64,000 nucleotides of DNA from positions 1 to 64,000 of the forward strand of contig NZ_JADIKE010000039.1 of the NCBI RefSeq assembly GCF_016904955.1. Reading direction: 5' to 3'. The notes beneath the pieces were generated by a model. It was not told where the DNA came from. It saw only the letters and a program-made list of their open reading frames with translations, and did not search any database. Position numbers and translations under genes: made by a program. Of this stretch, positions 32,623 through 39,536 are shown in pieces. Each line of letters opens with the position of its first letter. Position 1 is the first letter of the stretch. The stretch comes from Dyella flava. Lineage in GTDB: Bacteria > Pseudomonadota > Gammaproteobacteria > Xanthomonadales > Rhodanobacteraceae.

Positions 32623-32778
32623 TCAGCTGGCCGACTTCGCGATCGCGGTGACGTGAGTATGCGTGGCGGCAATGTTCGATCCAGGCGCTTTCGCGATCAG
32701 CATGGAGCCGAGGGTCAGCACGCAAAGCAGCAGGGAGGCGGCGAACAGGCTATGCAGCATCACAGTCTCGAATTTCAT
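32623..32778 (-). CDS. Tiny membrane peptide B, sigma-54 controlled (51 aa)
   Basis: The peptide begins MKFETVMLHSLFAAS and continues LLLCVLTLGSMLIAKAPG, one long hydrophobic helix, then a polar 23-residue tail ending in AKSAS. It matches peptide A (22407-22493) at 16 of the first 28 positions, keeping MKFET, CV.TLG.ML. AGGAGAACCGCA precedes the ATG, nearly the same leader as peptide A. A near-perfect sigma-54 promoter is 45 bases upstream, and palindromes lie 66 bp before that. The tail distinguishes this copy from peptide A. Function unknown. Confidence 0.75.
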   Translation of the reverse strand: MKFETVMLHSLFAASLLLCVLTLGSMLIAKAPGSNIAATHTHVTAIAKSAS

Positions 32779-32822
32779 TGCGGTTCTCCTGACTGGGTGA
32801 TTGGCGCTTGCATTGGAGATGT

Positions 32823-32839
32823 GGCAAGGCTCGTGCCAA
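32823..32839 (-). promoter_or_regulatory. Sigma-54 (-24/-12) promoter of peptide B
   Basis: The minus strand reads TTGGCACGAGCCTTGCC, an exact match to TGGCACG-N4-TTGC. The distance to the start codon (45 bases) is one base shorter than at the peptide A locus, so the two promoters are arranged in the same way. Confidence 0.85.
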
Positions 32840-32904
32840 CCCTTCGAATGCGCGCAAATCCGCGTCAGAAAGCCGTTTTTCGATGTGCTCTGCGAACTAC
32901 GCGG

Positions 32905-32955
32905 CTGTCCGCGGACGGTCTGGACATTTGCCCGGACACGGCGCGGACAGCGGAC
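32905..32955. promoter_or_regulatory. Palindromic upstream activating sites, second locus
   Basis: GTCCGCGGAC (32907-32916) is a perfect 10-bp palindrome in the context CTGTCCGCGGACGG. GGACA half-sites recur at 32922, 32934 and 32945, spaced 11-12 bases, which is close to helical phase. The proximal edge is 66 bp from the sigma-54 promoter, matching the first locus. Confidence 0.7.
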
Positions 32956-33055
32956 TACGAGCCGGCATGTGGTTTCGCTCCGTCAACCAGGCAGATGGAT
33001 TTCTTCGCGGGGCCGGCTGGAATTGCGGCCTGAGCGGCCGGTTTGACCGTCGAAG

Positions 33056-33718
33056 TTACCCGGCTTTGGCCAAGACCGAAGTGCGGGTTTCCCGCACCAT
33101 GGCGAGCAGTGCGTTGCCGGAGATCAACTCGATCGGCTTGCCGCGGACGAAGCGCTGCGCATCATCGGTATAGTTGCCGATGGCGATGATCTTCACGGCA
33201 TCGGCGTGGTGATGAACCAGCAAGCCATACATTTCCCGCACGAGCTTCACGTCGACCAGCTTGGTGCGCCACTGCCGGCACTGCACCAGGGTCATCAAGC
33301 CGTCCCGGTACAGGATCAGATCGTATCCACCATCCACGCCGGCCAGGCCGGTTCCGCGCACGCTGTAGCCTTGGTGCTCGAAGGCGTCGGTCACCAGCGT
33401 TTCAAATTGGCGCCAATCCATCGCGCGCAGCATGCCGGGCCCGTTCTGCATGCCCATCAAATGCTTGCGGCGGCGGCAGTCGAGAAAGGAGACCAAGGCG
33501 GCGAGCCAGCATGCGCTCAACAACAGCCAGGCGATCGGCGCGTAGGCGCCTTCGGCCACCGAGCTGCCCAGGGCCTGGCCAACGGGGCCGCCGAAGGTGG
33601 ACATGCACCAGCCCAGGCCATAGCGCACGGCGACGTAACTGGTCACGCCGAGCACGATGCCGGCTTGCCAAGGCAGGCCGGAGACCATTGGGATGCCGCT
33701 GTCTTTACGCCGTGCCAC
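33056..33718 (-). CDS. Membrane-anchored Mrr-like nuclease domain protein (220 aa)
   Basis: Two membrane segments (about residues 17-37 and 60-82) precede an Mrr/restriction-endonuclease type IV domain: MDWRQFETLVTDAFEHQGY, GVDGGYDLILYRDGLMTLVQ, then CRQW and IAIGNYTDDAQRFVRGKPIE. The catalytic pattern D...QxK appears as D...QCR, so the usual Lys is Arg. Canonical Mrr cuts modified DNA; with Arg the activity is uncertain. Membrane-anchored Mrr-like proteins without restriction partners are common in Xanthomonadales, which suggests another role. The gene is monocistronic. Confidence 0.8.
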   Translation of the reverse strand: MARRKDSGIPMVSGLPWQAGIVLGVTSYVAVRYGLGWCMSTFGGPVGQALGSSVAEGAYAPIAWLLLSACWLAALVSFLDCRRRKHLMGMQNGPGMLRAMDWRQFETLVTDAFEHQGYSVRGTGLAGVDGGYDLILYRDGLMTLVQCRQWRTKLVDVKLVREMYGLLVHHHADAVKIIAIGNYTDDAQRFVRGKPIELISGNALLAMVRETRTSVLAKAG

Positions 33719-34133
33719 CGCTCCCCCTGAGCGACTGATCGCAAGATGGCTGTGCCATCACCTGAAGTGTCATGACATGGGATGTCCTTGAACGAAAGGT
33801 AAGCACGAAGCGCGCCAAGGTCCGGCGCCCACACGAGCAGCCAGGCTGCGTGCGTGCGCTGTTGGATGATGGGTGGAAGTCGCTGTTTTCGCTGATGTGA
33901 CCCAACGAGCTGATCAAATAATGATCAATGCGGCAACGCCGATGACCTGCCGGGCGTGACTCGTTGCGTCACTTGATGTGCCAGGGAATGACGCAACCGG
34001 GTGTGTATGCGATGTCAATGCCAAGCAGCATGCCGCCTCGCTGTACACGCGGACGGGGGCGAGGGCTGGGTGTTGTCAGGCAGGCCACCCTGGCATGTCG
34101 GCACGCTTGCGTATGGCCGGGAGGCGGTCTGTA
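33719..34133. other. Gene-free stretch
   Basis: No gene, hairpin or repeat stood out between the two minus-strand genes. Short frames on both strands lack binding sites. Confidence 0.3.
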
Positions 34134-34559
34134 TCAGGCGGCAGCGTCAAGCCGACGCAGGGCGATGCCGAGTGCAATGCGATAACTGGCCATCGTGTCG
34201 CCGTTGATCACGACGGTGGCAAGCGGCCCTTTGTTGGACAACTCGCAGGTTTCCAGCGTGTCATCGCAATCGTCCTGCACCTCGATATAGGGCATGCCCA
34301 AGGCACCCAGTGCATCGCTCAGTCCGGCGTCGGGGTGGGCCTGGACTTGCTGAGCAAGGCTGCCTGGAGCCAGTAGCATGAATTCCGTGGTCTGCGGCCG
34401 TGCGGTGCGAATGCGCGCGACGAAATCGCGCAAGCCGTGGCAAGTACAAACTTCCACGGTGCGTCCTGCCGACAAGGCAAGCTGCTTGAGATGGCCGAGC
34501 AATTCCTTGCTGAGGGAACGGGTCGTCGTATGCGGCCCTTGGATAATCATGATGGTCAC
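34134..34559 (-). CDS. Degenerate type II dehydroquinase-like protein (141 aa)
   Basis: The whole sequence can be laid over type II 3-dehydroquinate dehydratase (AroQ): IIQGPH for VINGPN, CTCHGLRDFVARIRTA for the SNHEG..I..I segment, LLAPGSLA for INPGAYTHTS, MPYIEVQDD for IPVIEVHLS, and TVVINGDTMASYRIALGIAL for VICGFGALGYRLAL. The catalytic His of the HLS motif is Gln (VQDD) and the NPGA/THTS active-site residues are replaced, so it probably lacks dehydratase activity but may keep the dodecamer fold or bind a ligand. The start is GTG 34559 or ATG 34550. Confidence 0.65.
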   Translation of the reverse strand: MTIMIIQGPHTTTRSLSKELLGHLKQLALSAGRTVEVCTCHGLRDFVARIRTARPQTTEFMLLAPGSLAQQVQAHPDAGLSDALGALGMPYIEVQDDCDDTLETCELSNKGPLATVVINGDTMASYRIALGIALRRLDAAA

Positions 34560-35078
34560 GGTGGCGTGCTCATGTTGCCGCTTGGCAGTTGCGACATGTT
34601 CCTGCCGGACTCGGTAAAGGGGCTATATGCGTGGAACGGCTGCCGCGTAAATTCTTCGCAATTTATTGGCATGGACCAGAGATTTTGGCAGGGGAAGGAG
34701 GATAATGACGCCGCCAACAAGGCAGTCATCGTCTTCCCGGAGACGTTCTGGTCATGGGTCATGACACTGCAACCTGAGGATTGAGTTCCTCAACCTCACC
34801 CAAGCGTGGCGTTCGCCACTCGCAACCCTCTCCTCTTTACGTCAAGATGCGCCCCTATTCAGGGGGAGAAAGTCATGAACATGTCTGCATGGGAAAGCCG
34901 GCCCACCTTGCTTGCTGCTGACTTGGGGTGATGCCGCGGCGCTTTGTGCGACGGCGTTAGCGCGGGTCAGGCTGGGATGACTTCCGTTTCTTAAAGGTTT
35001 GCATGCAGGCTGCCGCTGCTGGCGGCATGGGCCCTGCTGCATGTTTGCGTTCAATGCCATCCGTAATGGAGGAGCTCC
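34560..35078. other. Mostly gene-free stretch
   Basis: A plus-strand frame ending at 34784 (including MDQRFWQGKEDNDAANKAVI and FPETFWSWVM) is open but has no convincing start or ribosome binding site; it remains a doubtful small ORF. The rest (34785-35078) holds the promoter region of the SPFH gene. No repeat was seen. Confidence 0.3.
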
Positions 35079-35996
35079 ATGCTTAATTTACCGTCCAAGG
35101 ATTTGCGCGGTTTTTCCGGTCGTTTTGGCATGGGCGGTGTGCTCGCCGTCGTTGTCATTATTGTTCTGCTGTATGGGAGCGTATTTGTCGTATCGCCGAG
35201 CGAAGAAGCCGGGACGCGCTGGATGGGCGGCACGCCCATGACCAGTACGCCGCTGACCACGGGCGTGCATTTCAAGGTGCCTTTCTTCGAAACGGTCGAT
35301 CGTCTGCAGACCAGTCGTTCGATCTATACGCTGAATGGTCTGGATGTGTATACCAACGACAATCAGAAAGTCACGATCGACGTGAGCCTGATTTACCAGA
35401 TTCCCAGTTCGGCCGTGATGAACCTGCTGTATCACGTGGGCCGTGCCGGCGCGGTGGATATCGAGTCGACCATCCTGCCGGTGGTCAGGGATCGCGCGCT
35501 GGCGGCGTTCGCGCAATACAACACGCTGACGATTTCCGACCAGCGTGCGCAGATCACCGCGCAGATGCGCAAGGACATCAGCGAGGCCTTGCATCGGTTA
35601 TTCAATGTCGACGTGGTTGACGTGCAATTGGTCGGTATTCATTACTCCCCCGTCTTCGATCAATCCATCGAAGAGGCAGTGCGCGCCAAGAACCTGGCGG
35701 TGCAGGCGGAAAACACCGTGGCGCAGAAGAAATACGAAGGCGAGCAGAAAACCGTGACCGCCCTGGCCGAGGCGACGGCTGCAGTCGAACGCGCCAACGG
35801 CGAGGCGCAGGCGACGGTTCTGCAGGCACAAGCCCAGGCCAAGGCGATCGAAACAGTGGGCGAGGCGTTGAAGAACAATCCGGAATACGCGCATTTCTAT
35901 GGCTTGCAGCATTGGAACGGCATCCTGCCGCAAGTGGTCGGCGCCGGTTCGATTCCGATGATCGACCTGGGCAAGGGCCAGGATGCAGCCAAGTAA
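35079..35996 (+). CDS. SPFH/prohibitin-family membrane protein (305 aa)
   Basis: One membrane helix (GVLAVVVIIVLLYGSVFVVS) is followed by an SPFH/band-7 domain: PSEEAGTRWMGG, GVHFKVPFFETVDRLQTS, and VRDRALAAFAQYNTLTI. A long Ala/Glu/Gln-rich coiled coil (about 200-265) has the typical EAVRAKNLAVQAENTVAQKK pattern. This is the layout of HflC/prohibitin-like proteins that form rings at the inner membrane and may shape lipid domains or regulate proteases. GGAGCTCC precedes the ATG at 35079. No HflK or protease gene is next to it. Confidence 0.9.
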   Translation: MLNLPSKDLRGFSGRFGMGGVLAVVVIIVLLYGSVFVVSPSEEAGTRWMGGTPMTSTPLTTGVHFKVPFFETVDRLQTSRSIYTLNGLDVYTNDNQKVTIDVSLIYQIPSSAVMNLLYHVGRAGAVDIESTILPVVRDRALAAFAQYNTLTISDQRAQITAQMRKDISEALHRLFNVDVVDVQLVGIHYSPVFDQSIEEAVRAKNLAVQAENTVAQKKYEGEQKTVTALAEATAAVERANGEAQATVLQAQAQAKAIETVGEALKNNPEYAHFYGLQHWNGILPQVVGAGSIPMIDLGKGQDAAK

Positions 35997-36010
35997 GCAG
36001 CTCGATCTAG

Positions 36011-36273
36011 GGCCTGTTAGCACCATTGGCGTGGCCCGCGCCGGAAGCTGTTTGCGCGCCAGCCAAGGAAGAGCGAGGGAGTGTACGTCGGTACACGACC
36101 GAGCGATGACGCAGGATGGTGGGCAAACAGACCCGGCCCTTCGGGTTGACGCGGAGTGGCCGCCATGCGGCAGCGCGCGGCTTGCCTTGGCAGCCAGCCA
36201 AGCCGGCGCCACGCACTACCACCTGACGGCCACTCCACGATAACGCGGGCTACGCCAATGGTGCTAACAGGCT
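36011..36273. mobile_element. MITE-like element with 22-bp terminal inverted repeats
   Basis: The left end GGCCTGTTAGCACCATTGGC continues GT; the right end (36252-36273) is its inverse with one mismatch. CTAG flanks both sides (36007-36010 and 36274-36277) and may be a 4-bp target duplication, though CTAG is itself palindromic. The 263-bp interior has no gene and contains a GTGTACGTCGGTACAC palindrome. It lies between the SPFH and oxidase genes. A transposase with these ends must act in trans. Confidence 0.75.
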
Positions 36274-36336
36274 CTAGGTGTTTCGATTTGCCGCCCTCTC
36301 CGCACGGAGAGGCGGGCAAGCATGCAGGGCGAATCG

Positions 36337-37533
36337 TCAGGTGCTGCGCATCGTCGCCATGATGTCGGCAAGCTGCCGCACCGCGGCCTCGGAGGCTGCG
36401 CGATTGGGCGTGAGATCGCTGTTGTTGAAATTGCCGGTGTCACCCAGCACCTGCACCAGCAGGCCGTCACGCCGCGGCACCATGCTGAGGTTGCGGGTAT
36501 TGAGCGCGTAATTCACTTCGGGTTGCGGAATCAGGCGCGCAGTCTGGCCGCGCACGGGAATGATCGACTCGTCGTTGAACAGCGCCCTGGCGCCGTAGCC
36601 GGTGGCATTGATCAGGGTGCGCTCGGGCAGCGCCTGCAATTCGCGCGGATCGGTGAATTCGCGCACGACGATTTTTCCACCGGCGAGCTGGAAGTCGGAC
36701 ATCAGCATGCGCGTATAGCTGGTGATGTTGAACATCATGATGGTGAAACGCCGCGCCGGTTGCGGAAAGGGTGTGCTGCCGACGGGCAGGGTGACGGACT
36801 GCGGCGAGAGATCATTGATGCGATCGCCCAAGTCGCCGTATTCCGGTTCGTCGGAAACCGTGTTGTTTTGCTGGCCTGGGGTGGTGTCGAGCAGATGATA
36901 GCCATCGATCCATTCGATCGGATCGCCGGGCAGTCCCAGCATGCTCTGGTACATGGCATAGGACGTACGCGCCATGGTTTCCCAGCGATCGCCGAATTCC
37001 GCGGCGTGCTCTGCGTCGCAGATGCGCGAGTCCGGCGTCCACAGGCCGGTGGCGCGCATCGAGAACACATCAGGCGGCAAGGCTTTGGCATAGATGCGCA
37101 CCGACATGCCGGCACGCTGCGCCAGCAGGGCCGAAGTGAGCCCCAGCGCACCGCAGCCGATGACACCCAGCTCACGCACACCGGTGGCCTGCGCCATGCG
37201 CACGGCGAGCGTGCTCGAACCCCACGACAACGACCAGCCGCTGCCACCGTGCCCATAGTTGTGCACGATGGCCTTGTCGCCCATTTTTTCAAGCTCGAGA
37301 CGCGGCCCTGCCGCGCGAAAAGGACGGGTGCATACGTATACGCCGGTGATGCGGTCCACCTGCGCCCTGACCGGTGCCAGTTCCGCGATGCCCGATTCCA
37401 GTTGCGCGGCGCGCCGCGGAAGCGCGGGCTTTGTGTTCGGCACGATGGTTTGCCGGGCGCAGCCAGCGAGCGTGGCGGTGGAAGCCAGGGCGAGCGTGGT
37501 GCCCGCATGGCGTAGAAATTGACGTCGTTGCAC
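36337..37533 (-). CDS. FAD-dependent D-amino-acid oxidase-like protein with Tat-type lipoprotein signal (398 aa)
   Basis: The N-terminus QRRQFLRHAGTTLALASTAT then LAGC combines a twin-arginine (RRQFL) and a lipobox Cys, so export through Tat and lipidation are predicted. DAO features follow: GVIGCGALGLTSALLAQRAG (Rossmann motif), YGHGGSGWSLSWGSS (a DAO hallmark), and TLINATGYGARALF. The family oxidises D-amino acids or related amines with FAD. An exported, lipid-anchored DAO-like enzyme is unusual. The start at 37533 is supported by the signal. Confidence 0.85.
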   Translation of the reverse strand: MQRRQFLRHAGTTLALASTATLAGCARQTIVPNTKPALPRRAAQLESGIAELAPVRAQVDRITGVYVCTRPFRAAGPRLELEKMGDKAIVHNYGHGGSGWSLSWGSSTLAVRMAQATGVRELGVIGCGALGLTSALLAQRAGMSVRIYAKALPPDVFSMRATGLWTPDSRICDAEHAAEFGDRWETMARTSYAMYQSMLGLPGDPIEWIDGYHLLDTTPGQQNNTVSDEPEYGDLGDRINDLSPQSVTLPVGSTPFPQPARRFTIMMFNITSYTRMLMSDFQLAGGKIVVREFTDPRELQALPERTLINATGYGARALFNDESIIPVRGQTARLIPQPEVNYALNTRNLSMVPRRDGLLVQVLGDTGNFNNSDLTPNRAASEAAVRQLADIMATMRST

Positions 37534-37652
37534 AAAGACTCTCCCGTCGCGTCGAAGCGTGGCTTCTCTTACCCGATCTTTGTGCGGAGATCAAACGATG
37601 GTGGCCATTTGACGGCATACTTGAGCGAGGTTGCGGCAGCGAACGTAGTTGT

Positions 37653-39497
37653 TTATTTCTCGGCGACGTACTTGAGTGATTCGCGATCAGAAGGTGCGTT
37701 GGCGGGGTAGTGGGTGGGTGCATACCCGTTCGCTGTCGTATAGCTTGCAATGTTGATCACCACGCGATTTCGGCCATCGCGCTTTGCCTGGTAAAGCGCC
37801 TCATCTGCGGCAACCAGCAAGCAGCGCAGGTCGTGGCTGTGATGAAACGTTGAGGCAATGCCCAGGCTGGCCGAGATCGTAATCGGCGAAAAATCATCAA
37901 TGGGTGTCGCATGGATGGCGATGCGCAATTGTTCGGCGCGCTCGATCGCGCTTTCTGCGCTGCATTCAGATAGCAGGATACCGAACTCCTCACCACCCAG
38001 GCGGCCGAATACATCAAAGGAGTGCAGGTGGCGCTGGCATGCGGCGACAGCGCGCCGTAAGACCTGGTCGCCCACGGTATGACCGTGTTTGTCGTTGATC
38101 GACTTGAAGTGATCCAGATCGATCAGGATCAAGCTGGCGCAGCGCATGGACTTGGCAGCATGGCGTAGCGATCGTTCCGCTTCTTCGACAAAGTGCTGGT
38201 GGTTGAGGATGCCGGTCAAGCCATCCAGTCGCGCCATGCGCATGAAGCGCAGATGGGAGCGATTCAGGCGATACAGCCAGAAAGCGATTGAGGCTAGAAC
38301 AGTGAGCAGCAAGGCGATGTAGAGCCGGCTGGACTCCACTTCCTTGTGCTCAAGCGCTTGTTGCAGCTCCAGGATTTTGTTTTGCTTGTTTAACGCGATG
38401 ATTTCAGCTTTGTTGGCTTCCACCTGCTGCTTGGCGACCTGATAAGCGAGCGCTTTCTCATGTATGTTGTCAAGGCGGTTGTCGTCGGCGATCCGGAATT
38501 TTTCATGGTACATCACCGCATCGCGAAGATTTCCTTTTTGCTGGGCAATTTGATAGAGCAGTTGATAGGCGCTGCTCAGTGGCTCCACAAAGTTGCCTTG
38601 CAATGCGGCGTCGACTGTCGACAAGGCATATTTTTCCGCTTGCGAGGTGCTGTTTTGCTTCCAGTAGGCTTCTGCGAGCAAGACGTTGTATCGGGCCTCC
38701 AGCCATTGATACTGGAGCTTGGACATGTCCTGATAGGTGTCGCGCAGCAGCGTAATAGCCTTGCTGTTCTTGCCTTGTTCTATCTCGATGCTGGCAATGT
38801 CACTACGCAGCACGTCGGCTGAAAGGGTATGGTCGGCGGCAAGGCAGTCATTGGCGCCACGCTGAAGCTGCGAAACTAGCGCGTCGTCATGCGGCCCTTT
38901 GTAAAATTCCGCATCAAGTTTGATGCTCACGCCTACGCATCTGTAATTCAATGCGGAAGGAATCAGGATAAGTTGGTCGGCGTAGTTGATGGCAAGATCA
39001 TATTGGCCTGCTTCGGTCAGCAATTGCGAAGCTTCTGCCAATACATGCTGTCGTGTGCTGTTGTTGACGATGCCGGGAAGTTCTTCGAGTGCTTGATCCA
39101 GCGTGGTAAATGCTTCTTCATACCGGTGGCTGATGCCAAGGATGTTGACGAGGGTACCCCTGGCCTGCTCCCGCAGGTCGGCATCCGGCGACTGTTTTAT
39201 CACGGCTTCAAGTTGCAGGCGGGCCTTGTCGTTCTGGCCGACGTAAGCGGCTTGCCAGGCTTCCAGGTAACGTAGATGCCATTGGTCTGTGTCAGAGAGC
39301 ACGGCACTTCTGCGCTCAAGTTGTTCGATCAGCTTTTGGTAGCTGGCGTTGTCGACCATTTTGATGGCATCCGCGCGTGCAAAAAGCTGCGCAGTGTCGC
39401 TGGGAACGGCAGCGGCAGGCGATGCTGTGCCCACAAATCCGCTTAGAAGAATGGCTGCCATCCAGCTTGACCGGCGACTAATGCCGGTGGCATGCAT
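37653..39497 (-). CDS. TPR-TM-GGDEF protein, copy 2 (614 aa)
   Basis: A signal-like start (MHATGISRRSS..) is followed by a long helical TPR-type sensor (about 30-360), a coiled region rich in KQQVEANKAEIIALNKQNKI, a membrane helix (YIALLLTVLASIAFWLYRL) and a GGDEF domain: RLDGLTGILNHQHF, ILIDLDHFKSINDKHGH and GRLGGEEFGILL. The active site is GGEEF; the RxxD inhibition site is absent (HSFD in its place). The start 39497 is chosen over 39536 because copy 1 begins in the same context (CCAGGACCATGC). It lies 39 bp after copy 1 in the same operon. Confidence 0.85.
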   Translation of the reverse strand: MHATGISRRSSWMAAILLSGFVGTASPAAAVPSDTAQLFARADAIKMVDNASYQKLIEQLERRSAVLSDTDQWHLRYLEAWQAAYVGQNDKARLQLEAVIKQSPDADLREQARGTLVNILGISHRYEEAFTTLDQALEELPGIVNNSTRQHVLAEASQLLTEAGQYDLAINYADQLILIPSALNYRCVGVSIKLDAEFYKGPHDDALVSQLQRGANDCLAADHTLSADVLRSDIASIEIEQGKNSKAITLLRDTYQDMSKLQYQWLEARYNVLLAEAYWKQNSTSQAEKYALSTVDAALQGNFVEPLSSAYQLLYQIAQQKGNLRDAVMYHEKFRIADDNRLDNIHEKALAYQVAKQQVEANKAEIIALNKQNKILELQQALEHKEVESSRLYIALLLTVLASIAFWLYRLNRSHLRFMRMARLDGLTGILNHQHFVEEAERSLRHAAKSMRCASLILIDLDHFKSINDKHGHTVGDQVLRRAVAACQRHLHSFDVFGRLGGEEFGILLSECSAESAIERAEQLRIAIHATPIDDFSPITISASLGIASTFHHSHDLRCLLVAADEALYQAKRDGRNRVVINIASYTTANGYAPTHYPANAPSDRESLKYVAEK

Positions 39498-39536
39498 GGT
39501 CCTGGCTTTGGCAAATACGAGGAAGCGGGAATGCAT

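Noticed and set aside
32905..32955. Reading the GTCC/GGAC palindromes as a simple LexA or TetR operator
   Set aside because: The exact 66-bp distance to a sigma-54 promoter at both loci fits activator sites better than a repressor site at the promoter.
34437..34784. 115-codon plus-strand frame ending FPETFWSWVMTLQPED
   Set aside because: Its first half overlaps the dehydroquinase-like gene on the other strand, and no start with a binding site was found. The end may still be a short real gene, but I cannot support it.
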